A DNA stretch of 64,000 nt from an uncultured bacterium (GCA_905215525.1 CAJMQJ010000003.1:124001-188000); one strand, 5' to 3'. Shown: positions 1 to 9,587, counted from the stretch's first letter. Notes: generated from the letters alone by a model not told the origin. Translations and numbers: made by a program.

Positions 1-241
1 CGTCCACGTGGCGGTAAAGCTCTCGCCAATCACGCACGCCCTCCAGCTCAAATGACTCCATCTTAAAGGTCAAAAGACATTCGGATGGAACGCCGTTATC
101 CTCCAGATGTTTGCGCATCATGTCCAGAAGCGTCGATTTGCCACAACGGCGCATACCCGTTACGACCTTGATGACATCCGTGTCACGGAAGGCGATTAAC
201 TTCTCGAGATATCGATTTCTGGGAACCATCCGTTTATCCAT
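1..241 (-). CDS. AAA-family ATPase, N-terminal part (runs off window start)
   Basis: Only the first 80 codons are inside the window. Translation of the minus strand starts at ATG 241-239 (MDKRMVPRNRYLEKL) and shows a Walker A motif, GMRRCGKST, at residues 29-37. The layout (short basic N-terminus, RxxYLxxL, then Walker A, then an ESFE segment) matches the large bacterial AAA ATPases that usually carry a C-terminal DUF4143 nuclease-like domain. That C-terminal part is not visible, so the assignment rests on the N-terminus alone. A cluster of inverted half-sites lies directly upstream at 256-330 and may control it. Confidence 0.75.
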   Translation of the reverse strand, partial: MDKRMVPRNRYLEKLIAFRDTDVIKVVTGMRRCGKSTLLDMMRKHLEDNGVPSECLLTFKMESFELEGVRDWRELYRHVD

Positions 242-255
242 CGCTCGCCCCAATC

Positions 256-330
256 TGCAAGTTTTTCTCACAGAATGACAAGAACTTGCGAATTTTGCAA
301 GTTCTTGTCACGTAGCAACAAGAACCTGCA
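256..330. promoter_or_regulatory. Four related half-sites forming nested inverted repeats
   Basis: A perfect 14-bp inverted repeat, TGACAAGAACTTGC (276-289) and GCAAGTTCTTGTCA (297-310), with a 7-nt spacer, is flanked by two looser copies of the same half-site: TGCAAGTTTTTCTCA (256-270) and CAACAAGAACCTGCA (316-330). It lies 15 bp upstream of the ATPase start on the minus strand. A hairpin at such a distance from a start codon, with outer repeats, looks more like an operator or recognition site than a terminator, and there is no U-tract. Function inferred only. Confidence 0.5.
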
Positions 331-597
331 GAATTACATCAGAGCCATTATAAGTCGGGCTCAGTCAAAGCAGCGTCAAGGCGCAGAACAATGGTATGAG
401 GCGAATCGTTCAAGAGTGCGTTGAACAATTTCATTCCCGCATTTTTGGAATGCCCATAAGATGCCCGTTTGACAGGAAGCGATCTGGGCCATCTTTGAGC
501 AGAAACTCAAATGCTGGCGCGCCGCCTGCACTTATCGAGTTTCCCGCAACTGCTATAAATAGAAAGTTTATTTACATAGCGAGACACTCCTGGACGT

Positions 598-626
598 TTG
601 ACTTTCATCCTGGTAGCCTGGATATC
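598..626 (+). promoter_or_regulatory. Probable sigma-70 promoter of the methyltransferase gene
   Basis: TTGACT at 598-603 is close to the -35 consensus. With a 17-nt spacer the -10 is GATATC (621-626), which is weak; TATCTA at 623-628 would need 19 nt. The position, about 30 bp before the GTG start at 656, is suitable. The stretch 331-597 before it shows nothing I can name. Confidence 0.4.
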
Positions 627-655
627 TAGAAGTTTCTGTTTGGAGAGGGTTAGCA

Positions 656-2197
656 GTGATTCCCGTTATTGACTTATTCGCGGGCCCGGGAGGCCTTGGG
701 GAAGGCTTCTCATCACTTCGAGACGCTGAGAACAAGCCCGTGTTCCAAACAATCATGTCCATTGAACGTGACAAGCAGGCTCATCAGACCCTGAGGCTTC
801 GTTCATATCTGCGCAAAATTGCAGAACCGGACGGAACATTGCCGAGAGTTTATCTCAGATACATGAAAAAGCATGACAATGAGACCTTCGACCAACTTAT
901 CCGCTACCGCCCAAAAGAATGGCAGGCTGCTTGCGAAGAAGCTTTATGCGACGAGCTCGTCGATGGAGACGACCGCTTGGTTAAACTCGGCGCCGAACGC
1001 GTGACAAGATGGTTTGAAGACCGTGATAGGGGTCCGCTAGTCCTTATTGGCGGACCTCCGTGCCAAGCATATTCGTTGGTGGGCAGATCGCGGCGCAAGC
1101 ATGACATTACATTCGAAGAGGACCCGAAGCACACCCTCTACCGTTGCTACCTCTCGTTTATCAACGAGCTAAAGCCGGATGTCTTCGTTATGGAAAACGT
1201 CAAAGGACTTCTTTCTGCAAAGCACGAGGGCCATGGCGTTTTTAACCGCATATGCAAAGATATGGAAGAGGCGGGATACACTATCCATTCCCTCGTCACT
1301 GATGACCCCCATAATCCAAAAGATTACGTTGTCAAAGCCGAACAGTATGGAATCCCCCAGATGCGCCACAGGGTCATTCTCCTTGGTATTAAAAATGACA
1401 CCGGAATCGAACCGAGCACGCTAACCAAAAAGCATGTTTGCACTCTTGGGTCAGCCCTTCGTGGGCTGCCTAAACTGCGAAGCGGATTCTCTGAACGCAA
1501 CGAAAACTGGCGCGATATGAACTGGGCAGAGTACATAAACTCAGCGGCAAAAGAGTTGAAAGACAATGGCGAATGCAACGATCTTACAGACATCCTTGAT
1601 AGGGTAATTTCACGCTACGCGCCAAAGTTAACCGCAAAGCACAAAGTTGATCCCGTCCACAATCGATATGAAGAATGGTATAGAGGAAGGCTCGGAAATA
1701 GCAAGGTCCTCACAAATCATGAGTCTCGCTCTCACTTGGCGAGCGATCTTGACCGTTATCTCTTTTGTGCGGCATATGCAGAAAAATACGGTACGCCCGC
1801 ACGCCTTGAAGAATTCCCCGAGTCATTGCTTCCCAATCATAAGAACGTCCAGGCAGCAAAAACGACTGGTAACTATAAATTCAACGACCGTTTTCGTGTG
1901 CAAGTATGGGGAAGACCCTCTACGACCATCACCTCGCATATCGCCAAGGACGGACACTATTACATCCATCCGGATCCGTCGCAATGCAGGAGCCTTACCG
2001 TGAGAGAGGCCGCAAGACTTCAAACCTTCCCAGATGACTATCTGTTCGAAGGCAACAGAACGTCTCAGTACACTCAGGTGGGTAACGCGGTGCCGCCGCT
2101 ACTTGCCCAGCAGATAGCGGCGGTAGTCGCAAAGGCACTTGGAAAAGAAGCCCACGGGTTTTACGAGAATCTTACAGACGATACTGACTGCTCTTAA
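656..2197 (+). CDS. DNA (cytosine-5-)-methyltransferase, Dcm type
   Basis: A 513-residue C5-cytosine methyltransferase. Motif I is DLFAGPGGLGEGF at residues 6-18 (SAM binding); motif IV, GGPPCQAYS near residue 131, carries the catalytic Cys; motif VI is MENV near 179; motif VIII is RHRVILLGI near 237; motifs IX-X end in RLQTFPDDY and QVGNAVPP near the C-terminus. The long stretch between VIII and IX should hold the target-recognition domain. The start is GTG at 656, preceded by GGAGAGGGT at 642-650. The 3' end overlaps the convergent AIPR gene by 26 bp. It is presumably the protective modification enzyme of the restriction operon on the opposite strand. The recognition sequence cannot be read from the sequence. 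Confidence 0.93.
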   Translation: MIPVIDLFAGPGGLGEGFSSLRDAENKPVFQTIMSIERDKQAHQTLRLRSYLRKIAEPDGTLPRVYLRYMKKHDNETFDQLIRYRPKEWQAACEEALCDELVDGDDRLVKLGAERVTRWFEDRDRGPLVLIGGPPCQAYSLVGRSRRKHDITFEEDPKHTLYRCYLSFINELKPDVFVMENVKGLLSAKHEGHGVFNRICKDMEEAGYTIHSLVTDDPHNPKDYVVKAEQYGIPQMRHRVILLGIKNDTGIEPSTLTKKHVCTLGSALRGLPKLRSGFSERNENWRDMNWAEYINSAAKELKDNGECNDLTDILDRVISRYAPKLTAKHKVDPVHNRYEEWYRGRLGNSKVLTNHESRSHLASDLDRYLFCAAYAEKYGTPARLEEFPESLLPNHKNVQAAKTTGNYKFNDRFRVQVWGRPSTTITSHIAKDGHYYIHPDPSQCRSLTVREAARLQTFPDDYLFEGNRTSQYTQVGNAVPPLLAQQIAAVVAKALGKEAHGFYENLTDDTDCS

Positions 2198-4256
2198 CAC
2201 GGTAAGGACAGCCGACTCTGTGCAGCCGCTTCATCATGTTAATAAGTACAACGGACTGGCTCTCGGAGGGCACTTTGTTTGGCAAGGCACATGCATACTG
2301 CAAAATACCCCGTTCCTTCTCAGTTCCCTCGCCCTCTGCAAGGCACCAGTTAAGAACATTTTGCCAAAATCCGCTTCCCATCTCGCAAACCGCCGTCTGA
2401 GCTTCAATCCCATTCAGCGTTTTCTGGTTACGGGAGCCCTCTCGCTGAATGTCTTTCTCCTCATCGAGGTCAATAAGCTCGCCAAGCCACTCTTTGTCCC
2501 AATCAACCTTTTTTAACTTGATAGCCTCCCAGCATTTCTGTTGTTTTGCCCATTCAGAAATGTTTCGATAGCCCGTCGCGGGATGCATCAATACATCATG
2601 CGCAGCGTCAGATGCTTGCCCAAGCGCCCTCTCAAACGCTGGCGACAACGATTGTTGATTCCAAATGCCAAGAAAGTTAACGGCTTTTCCTAAAGCGGAA
2701 ACTGCATTTGAAAGCACTCCCACCGCAAGGACTACATGCTGCGAGCGATAGCTGCCGGTTTCCCACCAATCACGCGCCTGCACAATCTTGCCTGTGCGAT
2801 CGAATATAATTTTCTTGGCAATCAAATATTTGAAATAAGTCTCATTGAACTGACTCTCATCCTTATCCCAGGAGTCTTTAATTAGCCGAGCAAATTCAGA
2901 GAAGTTCTTCTGGGCACCGCGATTGACCAAGTAGGCCTTATTCGTCCAGACCATGAGATATTTTGCCAAATCCGTTTTCGTAAAAGTCTGCGTTTTAGGA
3001 AACTCAGCAACAAATTTACGCTTCTGCGCAGGCGTAAGATAAGCTTGCTTATCTCGATATGAGCCTCTTGCCCGCTCGTAGAACCATTTGGTTTGCGTGA
3101 AGCTATCTGCCCGCATGGGAGCAAGTATCCTTTGCGAGAACTCTTCGATCCTCACGTGATAAGGGTGGTTTGCAAAGAAGTCGGCTGAAGAAACCTTATT
3201 CTGGCTGTTTGCATATTCAGAGATCCTAGGCACCAGTTCGAGAGCCTCTTCCGGGCTGACAACACTAAGCTTCATTTGGACAAACACGCGGTCCAAACTT
3301 TTACCAGCCTTATATGCGGCATAAACCGATGCGGTTGTCTGGCCACCGTTAACTATCTGCAGGTTTTCTAGACGGTCAATTAAAAGCCCGTCTTCCCCGC
3401 TCTCCGTTGTAACGCTCTCTGCGGTCGCCGTGATACCGTTATTGAACGAGAAGAAAAGCTCGGGCTCATTCTCGAGAGTACGCTTTATACCCTTGTTGAC
3501 ATTGCTTCTCGCCTGAAGAAATACACGGACGTTTTGCTCAAGAAGTCGCGCTCCCCAACGATCGTAGATGCGCGCCAAATCGACACCCGGTATCGCAGCA
3601 AGGTAAACCTTGTTCTTGTCTTTCGGAGAGCTTGCGAGAAGGGCCCGAATCGGACCCGTCGGCAATTCGTTAAAGTCAATGAGCAGTCTCTCCCGCTCAC
3701 GACCCGATTCAATAAGATTACCTATCCGTTCAAGATCCCAGACGTTGTAAACAACCTCTTTGCCAAGGACACTCCCCGTCTCTTTACCCGAAACCCTTTG
3801 GCTAAGTTTTTTGTTTGAAAGAAGATACAGATTAACTCGCTCGATTTCGTTCCAGCGAGCGTGAATTAAATCGGCGAGCCCAAACCCCGGATCCGTCGGC
3901 TCAAGAGATTCCCTAAATTGAGAATCCAATGCTTTGGTTACGAATTTCTCAAGCCGCCGAAAATCTGCCTCCATTTCAGAATTCGTTAATGTCAGCAAGC
4001 CAGTATCTTGGTTGAAGTCGAGGACAATGAGGCCAAGGACTTTTCTGCTTGACTCAAAAGGATCGCCACAGTAGCCATCAACCCTTATTCCAGTTCTCTG
4101 ACAGAAGGCGGGGATGGCCTCATCGAATTCTCCCGCATCGCAAAGATAATCAGTGATGAGGTCAAAGAACGCATCGTTCTTATAGACTCCCTCTGAGTCC
4201 GCCTTATTCTTGACCTCTTGAAACAGTTCCTCCTGAAACGAAGTGGAATCTGTCAT
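2172..4256 (-). CDS. AIPR (abortive infection phage resistance) family protein
   Basis: A 694-residue protein with hallmarks of the AIPR family (PF10592): the NVRVFLQARSNVNKGIK segment near residue 240, FFSFNNGITATAE near 265-280 and LQIVNGGQTTAS shortly after. AIPR proteins were first linked to phage abortive infection and recur in operons with GHKL ATPases, Z1 ATPases and DUF4420 nucleases; their biochemical role in those systems is not settled. It is the last gene of the minus-strand operon, beginning 5 bp after the DUF4420 stop, and its end overlaps the facing methyltransferase gene. Confidence 0.85.
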   Translation of the reverse strand: MTDSTSFQEELFQEVKNKADSEGVYKNDAFFDLITDYLCDAGEFDEAIPAFCQRTGIRVDGYCGDPFESSRKVLGLIVLDFNQDTGLLTLTNSEMEADFRRLEKFVTKALDSQFRESLEPTDPGFGLADLIHARWNEIERVNLYLLSNKKLSQRVSGKETGSVLGKEVVYNVWDLERIGNLIESGRERERLLIDFNELPTGPIRALLASSPKDKNKVYLAAIPGVDLARIYDRWGARLLEQNVRVFLQARSNVNKGIKRTLENEPELFFSFNNGITATAESVTTESGEDGLLIDRLENLQIVNGGQTTASVYAAYKAGKSLDRVFVQMKLSVVSPEEALELVPRISEYANSQNKVSSADFFANHPYHVRIEEFSQRILAPMRADSFTQTKWFYERARGSYRDKQAYLTPAQKRKFVAEFPKTQTFTKTDLAKYLMVWTNKAYLVNRGAQKNFSEFARLIKDSWDKDESQFNETYFKYLIAKKIIFDRTGKIVQARDWWETGSYRSQHVVLAVGVLSNAVSALGKAVNFLGIWNQQSLSPAFERALGQASDAAHDVLMHPATGYRNISEWAKQQKCWEAIKLKKVDWDKEWLGELIDLDEEKDIQREGSRNQKTLNGIEAQTAVCEMGSGFWQNVLNWCLAEGEGTEKERGILQYACALPNKVPSESQSVVLINMMKRLHRVGCPYRVKSSQYRL

Positions 4257-4261
4257 CTAAT

Positions 4262-5248
4262 TCACCTCAATGCTTGGGTAATTGCGCTCTGATCAACTTC
4301 GTAATCAGAGCAGTAGCCAAGGTCGATTTTATATGTAACAGCCTTAACTCCAGGCGGACACGAACTGGAAACGATTCGCGGAAATCCATCCTTAACTTCA
4401 TATGTTTCAGTTACGCCCTCGCTCCACAAGGTGTGGGAATAATCGTCTTCCGGAAAATACCCGGCATCCGACAGCTTCTCCTGAAAGTGCGCCAAATCCA
4501 ATGGGCTGTCGAAGAGCATTTGAACATCGTTGACGACATCGGTAAGGCTGAATGCCGCTTTATCTTCATCCGTAGCGCTGTTCAACTCAACGACATATAA
4601 GAAGAGCCTTTCACTTTCGTTGGTGTTCAATTGCTCTTCTGACGATATTCCAATTTCCGAATTCGACGACCCTCGTTTGCTTTTCACCTCGACGAAAATC
4701 TGCCCGTAACCGAAATCGCGCTTAGAGCGTTCTGGCCCTGTCCAGCCACTCAAGGCATTCGACGGCTCGTAAATGGCAGCGGAAACCCGTTTAAGAAAAA
4801 GCAGCTCGCCGATAAGCCCTTTTTGTTGCTCGGCTGTGAGGGGACCACGCCCGGGCCTGAGAAACGAAGCCCATTTCTCGAGCCTCATGAAGGTCATCTT
4901 CCTCATCGCAACGGTGGGGGCTTTCTGCACCGAGTCGGCAATATCAAGACATAAGCGGAGAAATTGGGCTTTCATTTCCTGGTCTTGGAGCTCAAGCAGT
5001 ATGGAGCGCTCCGATTCAATGTCTCGAATAGAGATGTTCTTAAACTTGGGAGGCTCCGGTGCCCCCGTCTCGCTGCTGTCATATTCGACAAGAAAAGCAG
5101 GGTGATTAGAGCGCCCCTTTGCCCAATAAATCCTTTTTGCATCGGGATTGACATCGGGTGCGACCATTCTCGTGTTGTAGTCGCCCCTTCCACGCGATCT
5201 AGGCAGCTCTTCCCACGGATTATCGCTAGTCGTCTTCATAATCATCAT
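4262..5248 (-). CDS. DUF4420 / PD-(D/E)XK motif protein, putative restriction nuclease
   Basis: A protein of about 328 residues of the DUF4420 (PF14390) type. The core reads QQKGLIGELLFL, then a WTGPERSKRDF segment, then IFVEVKSKRG. The D of KRDF and the E-x-K of VEVKS are the expected metal-binding PD-(D/E)XK residues, so this is the likely DNA-cleaving subunit. The start is ambiguous: ATGs at 5248, 5245 and 5239 all lie inside the 3' end of the Z1 gene, giving a translationally coupled overlap of 14-23 bp. Third gene of the GHKL-Z1-DUF4420-AIPR operon. Confidence 0.85.
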   Translation of the reverse strand: MMIMKTTSDNPWEELPRSRGRGDYNTRMVAPDVNPDAKRIYWAKGRSNHPAFLVEYDSSETGAPEPPKFKNISIRDIESERSILLELQDQEMKAQFLRLCLDIADSVQKAPTVAMRKMTFMRLEKWASFLRPGRGPLTAEQQKGLIGELLFLKRVSAAIYEPSNALSGWTGPERSKRDFGYGQIFVEVKSKRGSSNSEIGISSEEQLNTNESERLFLYVVELNSATDEDKAAFSLTDVVNDVQMLFDSPLDLAHFQEKLSDAGYFPEDDYSHTLWSEGVTETYEVKDGFPRIVSSSCPPGVKAVTYKIDLGYCSDYEVDQSAITQALR

Positions 5249-7988
5249 CGCTATCTTCGGGTTCCGGCATCATGTTCTCCAGTGCCACAGAATTAAAAAC
5301 GTAAGTGACTGGTCGCGTTTGCTTATCGGTGTGCGGAAAACTGATGCTCCAGCCGAAAACGCATTCCTGAGCATCCCAGCTCTTCCACCAGGAAGGAGCT
5401 TCTTTTCCGGCCTCCTTCTTTTCTTTAATTTTGATTTCTCCAAATCGCATGCAAATCGGATGCAAAACCAGCAATGGCCGCCTCCTTATTTGACGATAAT
5501 AGAGATCAGAACAGTTTTTCGCCTTGTCGCCGCTATGGTCTGCAGCATATCGTTCTTCCGCCATTTTCCTTTCTTCCGCACTTAAGCCAGCGGCCTCAAC
5601 TCCACGACTGGATAAACGATGTTTCTCTCCGACAACAACGACATCATTGTTCGAAGCGCTACCGGGATATCTTTGCTCCATGCTGACCGTTCCATCAACA
5701 GGCAAATCGATTGGATCATTTGATCGAGAGCCATGTGCCAAGAGAACGTCCCATTCCTTCAGCTCGCCATCAAGCAGCCGTTCGTTGACGTAGCTTAGGA
5801 TTGGAGCTTTTTGAGACTTTGGCGAAAGGCCATCTTCATTTTCATAGGCTTCTAGAAAAGCGGTAACAAACTTGACCGGAACCCCCTTATAAAGATATCT
5901 ATAAGAGCCCCCGTCTTTGAAGTCCGCATACCCCTTTATTGCGCTAAGAAGGTCCCTGCATGCCGCCTCGTTATCGGCAACTATCTCCGCGTCCCTGTCA
6001 AATGCAATCGTTTCAACGAATCCCTCGTTTAAATCGATGGGGGCCTTTTCCTTTTGCCCGGCACCCATCTTATTTCTCGCGGTAACGGTCAGGGCATCAG
6101 GGCTCTGGCGTATTTTCAAAACGTAATTCTTTGGAGTGCGCTTAACTTGGCGCATGCTCCTTAGTTGATCGAACAGATTCTCCGTCGAATCGGCAACGTA
6201 TTTGTACCAGCCCGCCGCCTCGTCGGTCATCCATACACGACAAAGATCCTCATACTGAGGCCTATATCCAAACCAACGAGCCATCTGCATCAGCGCATCA
6301 TATGCTCTGGCGTTTCGCGAATAGTAAGAGACCGTTAACCCTTCAAGGGTTAAACCACGAGAAAGCCTATATCCGCCAACCGCGATAACTCGCTCGTTCC
6401 TGTTCTCATAGTCCAGAGCATCTCCTGAGTCTGTATTGATGCTCAGAACATGATAATCCGGGTCGTAGAGACGTGGCTGTATTTCGCTCCAGCCAAAACC
6501 GCAGCCTGCATATTCCAGCTCCCAAGTAGCTTTCAAATCCTTTAGGTGCGGAGAAGCCTCAAGCGCCTCCTCCGGGTTTAAGGCCCCATAGGATTTCGCC
6601 GCCGTATTCAGGTCGTTAAGGTAATCCTCAACTAGATTCCGCATGCAATTCTGCGGTTTCTTATAGGGAGATACATTGACCATCATCGTTGAATGGAAAT
6701 TAGTGCCAAAACGAAGTGTCTTTATCGTCGTCGCCAATACAAAAGTACGAATTGCCGCCTTTAGACTAAGGGGAAGCATAAAGGGCTCAAAGCTACTTTT
6801 ATGTTTTGCAGGAAGGACATCGTCCGCATCGTCAATGAAACGCAAGTGCTTGTGAGTAGGCTCGTCGTAATCTCCGAATACCTTTTTGGCACCGAAGTAG
6901 TCAGAGGACTCCTCAAGCGTATAAATAAAGTTGCTCGGGAAAAGGTCCTTGCCATACTCATCGCTGTCAACGCTAGGGTCGATCAAAACGTTAGCAAATG
7001 GCGTAGCAGTGTAGCCAACATAGCAGGCCTTATTGAATAGGTTAAGCAGGTTTCTTATCTGCCCATTGATTTTGGTCGGTTCATTCTCTCGCTTTTCGAG
7101 CTTGTATTTTCCGTTAATCGAAGCATTATCCGCTTCATCGTCAATGAGCAACAGAGGTTGATCCTGGCTATTGCTGGCATCCAGCCATTCAATTACCTGC
7201 TGGAGAGACTTACTATTCTTCTTAACAACAAACAAAAAAGGTTCGTTTGTTTGCGTCGGCTGGATGCACCTTAAAGCCTTAGCTCGTTCTGTACTAAAGT
7301 CTGCTTCTCTCGAGGTACAGGCAATTGGTCGTCGGGCTTGACTCCCCTTGCCAACGCCAACCGGTTCGACTGTGCTGTTCTCAATGTTAAAACCTGTAAA
7401 ACCATCTTCAAGACGAGCTTGCGTCTGATTTCGCAGGACATTATGCACGCCGGCCATGACGATAATGATTCGATATCCCGCGTCGGCGGCGCGGGATATC
7501 AGCCCAATATAATTTGCAGTTTTTCCCGATTGAACGGATGCGACTACGAGGCCGCGTCTTGTAAAAGAGCCGCACTCTAAAGGATCGGCCATTAAGTCAA
7601 GGATGTTGCGACTGTCCCTATCTATCGACTTAACCGCGGCGGGCGCCCATTTCTTATCGCGCACCAAGTATCGCCTATAGCGATTCCAGTAGAACCATTC
7701 GATCGAGTCTTCTGCTTCACTCAACCAGGGATGGCTATCCTCATCCTTAAACTCAAAGCCAAGCTTTTTCTTAATCGTAAGCTCGCTACAATACTTCTCA
7801 ACAAGCCTACGGACGATATCATCCTTGTCGCATTGTTTAGATACAGGGAAAATTCCGGCGAATGCAGTGTAGAACTGCGAATAGGTATCCGCAACATCCG
7901 CCTCTTCGGGAACGCCGTCATCGTTCTCTAGTTTATCTCTGGCGGAGTTGTCAATGTAATTGATGAACTGCTCTAGTGTGGCGTCCAT
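5226..7988 (-). CDS. Z1 domain-containing superfamily II ATPase
   Basis: A 920-residue protein with the Z1 domain (PF10593), a superfamily II helicase-like ATPase. Visible motifs are VASVQSGKTANYIGLI (Walker A/motif I, about residues 150-165), LLLIDDEADNAS (motif II, DEAD-like), YVGYTATPFANVLID (motif III), and the Z1 signature region GGYRLSRGLTLEGLT with QMARWFGYR near 585-640. It probably couples ATP hydrolysis to DNA translocation or remodelling for the associated nuclease. It starts one base after the GHKL gene ends, and its acidic C-terminus overlaps the DUF4420 start. Confidence 0.9.
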   Translation of the reverse strand: MDATLEQFINYIDNSARDKLENDDGVPEEADVADTYSQFYTAFAGIFPVSKQCDKDDIVRRLVEKYCSELTIKKKLGFEFKDEDSHPWLSEAEDSIEWFYWNRYRRYLVRDKKWAPAAVKSIDRDSRNILDLMADPLECGSFTRRGLVVASVQSGKTANYIGLISRAADAGYRIIIVMAGVHNVLRNQTQARLEDGFTGFNIENSTVEPVGVGKGSQARRPIACTSREADFSTERAKALRCIQPTQTNEPFLFVVKKNSKSLQQVIEWLDASNSQDQPLLLIDDEADNASINGKYKLEKRENEPTKINGQIRNLLNLFNKACYVGYTATPFANVLIDPSVDSDEYGKDLFPSNFIYTLEESSDYFGAKKVFGDYDEPTHKHLRFIDDADDVLPAKHKSSFEPFMLPLSLKAAIRTFVLATTIKTLRFGTNFHSTMMVNVSPYKKPQNCMRNLVEDYLNDLNTAAKSYGALNPEEALEASPHLKDLKATWELEYAGCGFGWSEIQPRLYDPDYHVLSINTDSGDALDYENRNERVIAVGGYRLSRGLTLEGLTVSYYSRNARAYDALMQMARWFGYRPQYEDLCRVWMTDEAAGWYKYVADSTENLFDQLRSMRQVKRTPKNYVLKIRQSPDALTVTARNKMGAGQKEKAPIDLNEGFVETIAFDRDAEIVADNEAACRDLLSAIKGYADFKDGGSYRYLYKGVPVKFVTAFLEAYENEDGLSPKSQKAPILSYVNERLLDGELKEWDVLLAHGSRSNDPIDLPVDGTVSMEQRYPGSASNNDVVVVGEKHRLSSRGVEAAGLSAEERKMAEERYAADHSGDKAKNCSDLYYRQIRRRPLLVLHPICMRFGEIKIKEKKEAGKEAPSWWKSWDAQECVFGWSISFPHTDKQTRPVTYVFNSVALENMMPEPEDSDDDYEDD

Positions 7989-9437
7989 TTAGCACTCCTC
8001 GATTCCCAAAATGGCAAGTACTTCATTCCAACGTGTGGCGAACAAGTCAACTGACCTCATAGTGGAGAGGATGTCATCCTCATCCTTCCCCATTTGTTTT
8101 AATGAGCCAAAGAAAGTGAGAACAGCATTACAAAAGTCATCGTCTTTCATCTCCTCAAAGCAAACTGACCCTTCGTTGTTCGACAGTTCGTAAAAAAGAG
8201 ATTCCGTTGGGAATGACGATTCGACCAGCGAAAGAACAGTCTTGAAAGCAGCCCTCTGATCATCATCAAGAGATGAATTGAAGCTATCAAGAATTGGGTT
8301 TTTGCGATTAATGCAATAAAGGGTCTTGTCTCCAGTTTTTATCGCATTCCAAGCCGGATATACCTCAGGCCTCGTTAACCTAGCGCCGCGACGACGATAA
8401 ACTCTTTTTGAAGGCGCACCAATATGAGCAATCAATTGTTTGATACTCGCCCTTACTTCTTCCGGAAGCTGAGCGGACACTTTCTTAACGTCAATTTTCC
8501 ATGCTTCATCTTGGTTAACATCAATATCAATCTTCACGCGGCACAACTGGGTGAGAGCGGTTTTCTTGGCAATCCCAAACCAAGTTCCATGCAGTATCAA
8601 GCGCTTCGCGCGATAGAGAAAGACTCCCTGATTCTTTAAGTAACCGCCAGGAAGAGCAAACTTTTCATACTCTGCATCTGAAGCATAATTTGACCTATGC
8701 GGAAGAGTAAACGCCTGCATCGTAACGCCGGGACAAACATTTTCGACAGGCGATGGTTGCGTCGCCTGATTGCTAACATTAAATGGATCGATGGGGTCAA
8801 GCGTGCGATTATTCACATTGACCTTAATGCGCTTGAGCCCACGTTCTCCCGCTAAGTAACGATGAAATACAAGAGAGAGGTAATCTTGAGCCTCACTTAT
8901 AATTCTGTCGTAATTGGCTTTTCCGGATCCATTTACCCCGGTTAGACGATCAAGTTTTTCCCATAGAACAAGCGTACCCGTCTCGTTCATCTCTCCAATA
9001 AACGGAATGGAGTCCGTTCTTTTCTGTTCCAAAACTGTCCATTTGTTTTCACTGGCAACAAGATCGAGATCCCACGTGAAGGCATTCACTTCACCGTTTT
9101 TCTTTGACACAACCGTCAGCCTTCTGCATTGTGAAAATGAAGCGGTTTTTAACCCGAGACCAAAACGCCCGAGATCGTTCAAATTCCGCTTGCACCTCGG
9201 ATCAGTGCTACCGAGCCTCATGGCATGCATTAACTCATCTCTGCCAAGCCCCTCACCGTCATCAATGATTGCAATTCTGAAGTCATCAGAAGGAATAGCA
9301 AGGATTGAGATATTCCTTGCCCTCGCGGTAATAGAATTGTCAACAATATCAGCTAGTGCACTATTAAACGAATACCCAATATCTCTTAGGCTTTCAATTA
9401 AAATCCTCGGTTCGGGCTCAAGCTGCATCGATTCCAT
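7989..9437 (-). CDS. GHKL (MutL/Hsp90/MORC-like) ATPase of a restriction system
   Basis: A 482-residue protein whose first 130 residues form a GHKL ATP-binding fold: N-box SALADIVDNSITARA, G1 box IIDDGEGLGRDEL, and G2 box GRFGLGLKTASFSQ. This HATPase type is seen in MutL/MORC-like proteins found next to Z1 ATPases and nucleases. It probably acts as an ATP-driven clamp in the restriction complex. It is the first gene of the minus-strand operon. A second in-frame ATG at 9428 (MQLEPEPR) has GGATGG at a good distance and may be the true start. Confidence 0.88.
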   Translation of the reverse strand: MESMQLEPEPRILIESLRDIGYSFNSALADIVDNSITARARNISILAIPSDDFRIAIIDDGEGLGRDELMHAMRLGSTDPRCKRNLNDLGRFGLGLKTASFSQCRRLTVVSKKNGEVNAFTWDLDLVASENKWTVLEQKRTDSIPFIGEMNETGTLVLWEKLDRLTGVNGSGKANYDRIISEAQDYLSLVFHRYLAGERGLKRIKVNVNNRTLDPIDPFNVSNQATQPSPVENVCPGVTMQAFTLPHRSNYASDAEYEKFALPGGYLKNQGVFLYRAKRLILHGTWFGIAKKTALTQLCRVKIDIDVNQDEAWKIDVKKVSAQLPEEVRASIKQLIAHIGAPSKRVYRRRGARLTRPEVYPAWNAIKTGDKTLYCINRKNPILDSFNSSLDDDQRAAFKTVLSLVESSFPTESLFYELSNNEGSVCFEEMKDDDFCNAVLTFFGSLKQMGKDEDDILSTMRSVDLFATRWNEVLAILGIEEC

Positions 9438-9470
9438 CCAAAGCCAATCTTACTAGCATCATAATCGATA

Positions 9471-9479
9471 AGTATAGCA
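9471..9479 (-). promoter_or_regulatory. Extended -10 promoter element for the restriction operon
   Basis: Read on the minus strand, TGCTATACT is an extended -10 element (TGn plus TATACT at 9476-9471), 34 bp before the GHKL start. No good -35 is seen at 16-18 nt, which extended -10 promoters tolerate. Confidence 0.45.
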
Positions 9480-9525
9480 GCGGCCATTAATCAATTATCA
9501 CTTACCGGCACCCAAATCATGCGAA

Positions 9526-9539
9526 CGGTAGCGCTACCG
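9526..9539. repeat. 14-bp perfect palindrome CGGTAGCGCTACCG
   Basis: A perfect palindrome in the gap between the restriction operon and the broken AbiE locus. It lies about 50 bp upstream of the promoter-like element for the GHKL operon and could be a dimeric regulator site. No cognate regulator is visible. Confidence 0.35.
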
Positions 9540-9587
9540 GCAATAACGTGACAGTCGCAGCACGATTATTCACGTTTCGGCGCTCAT

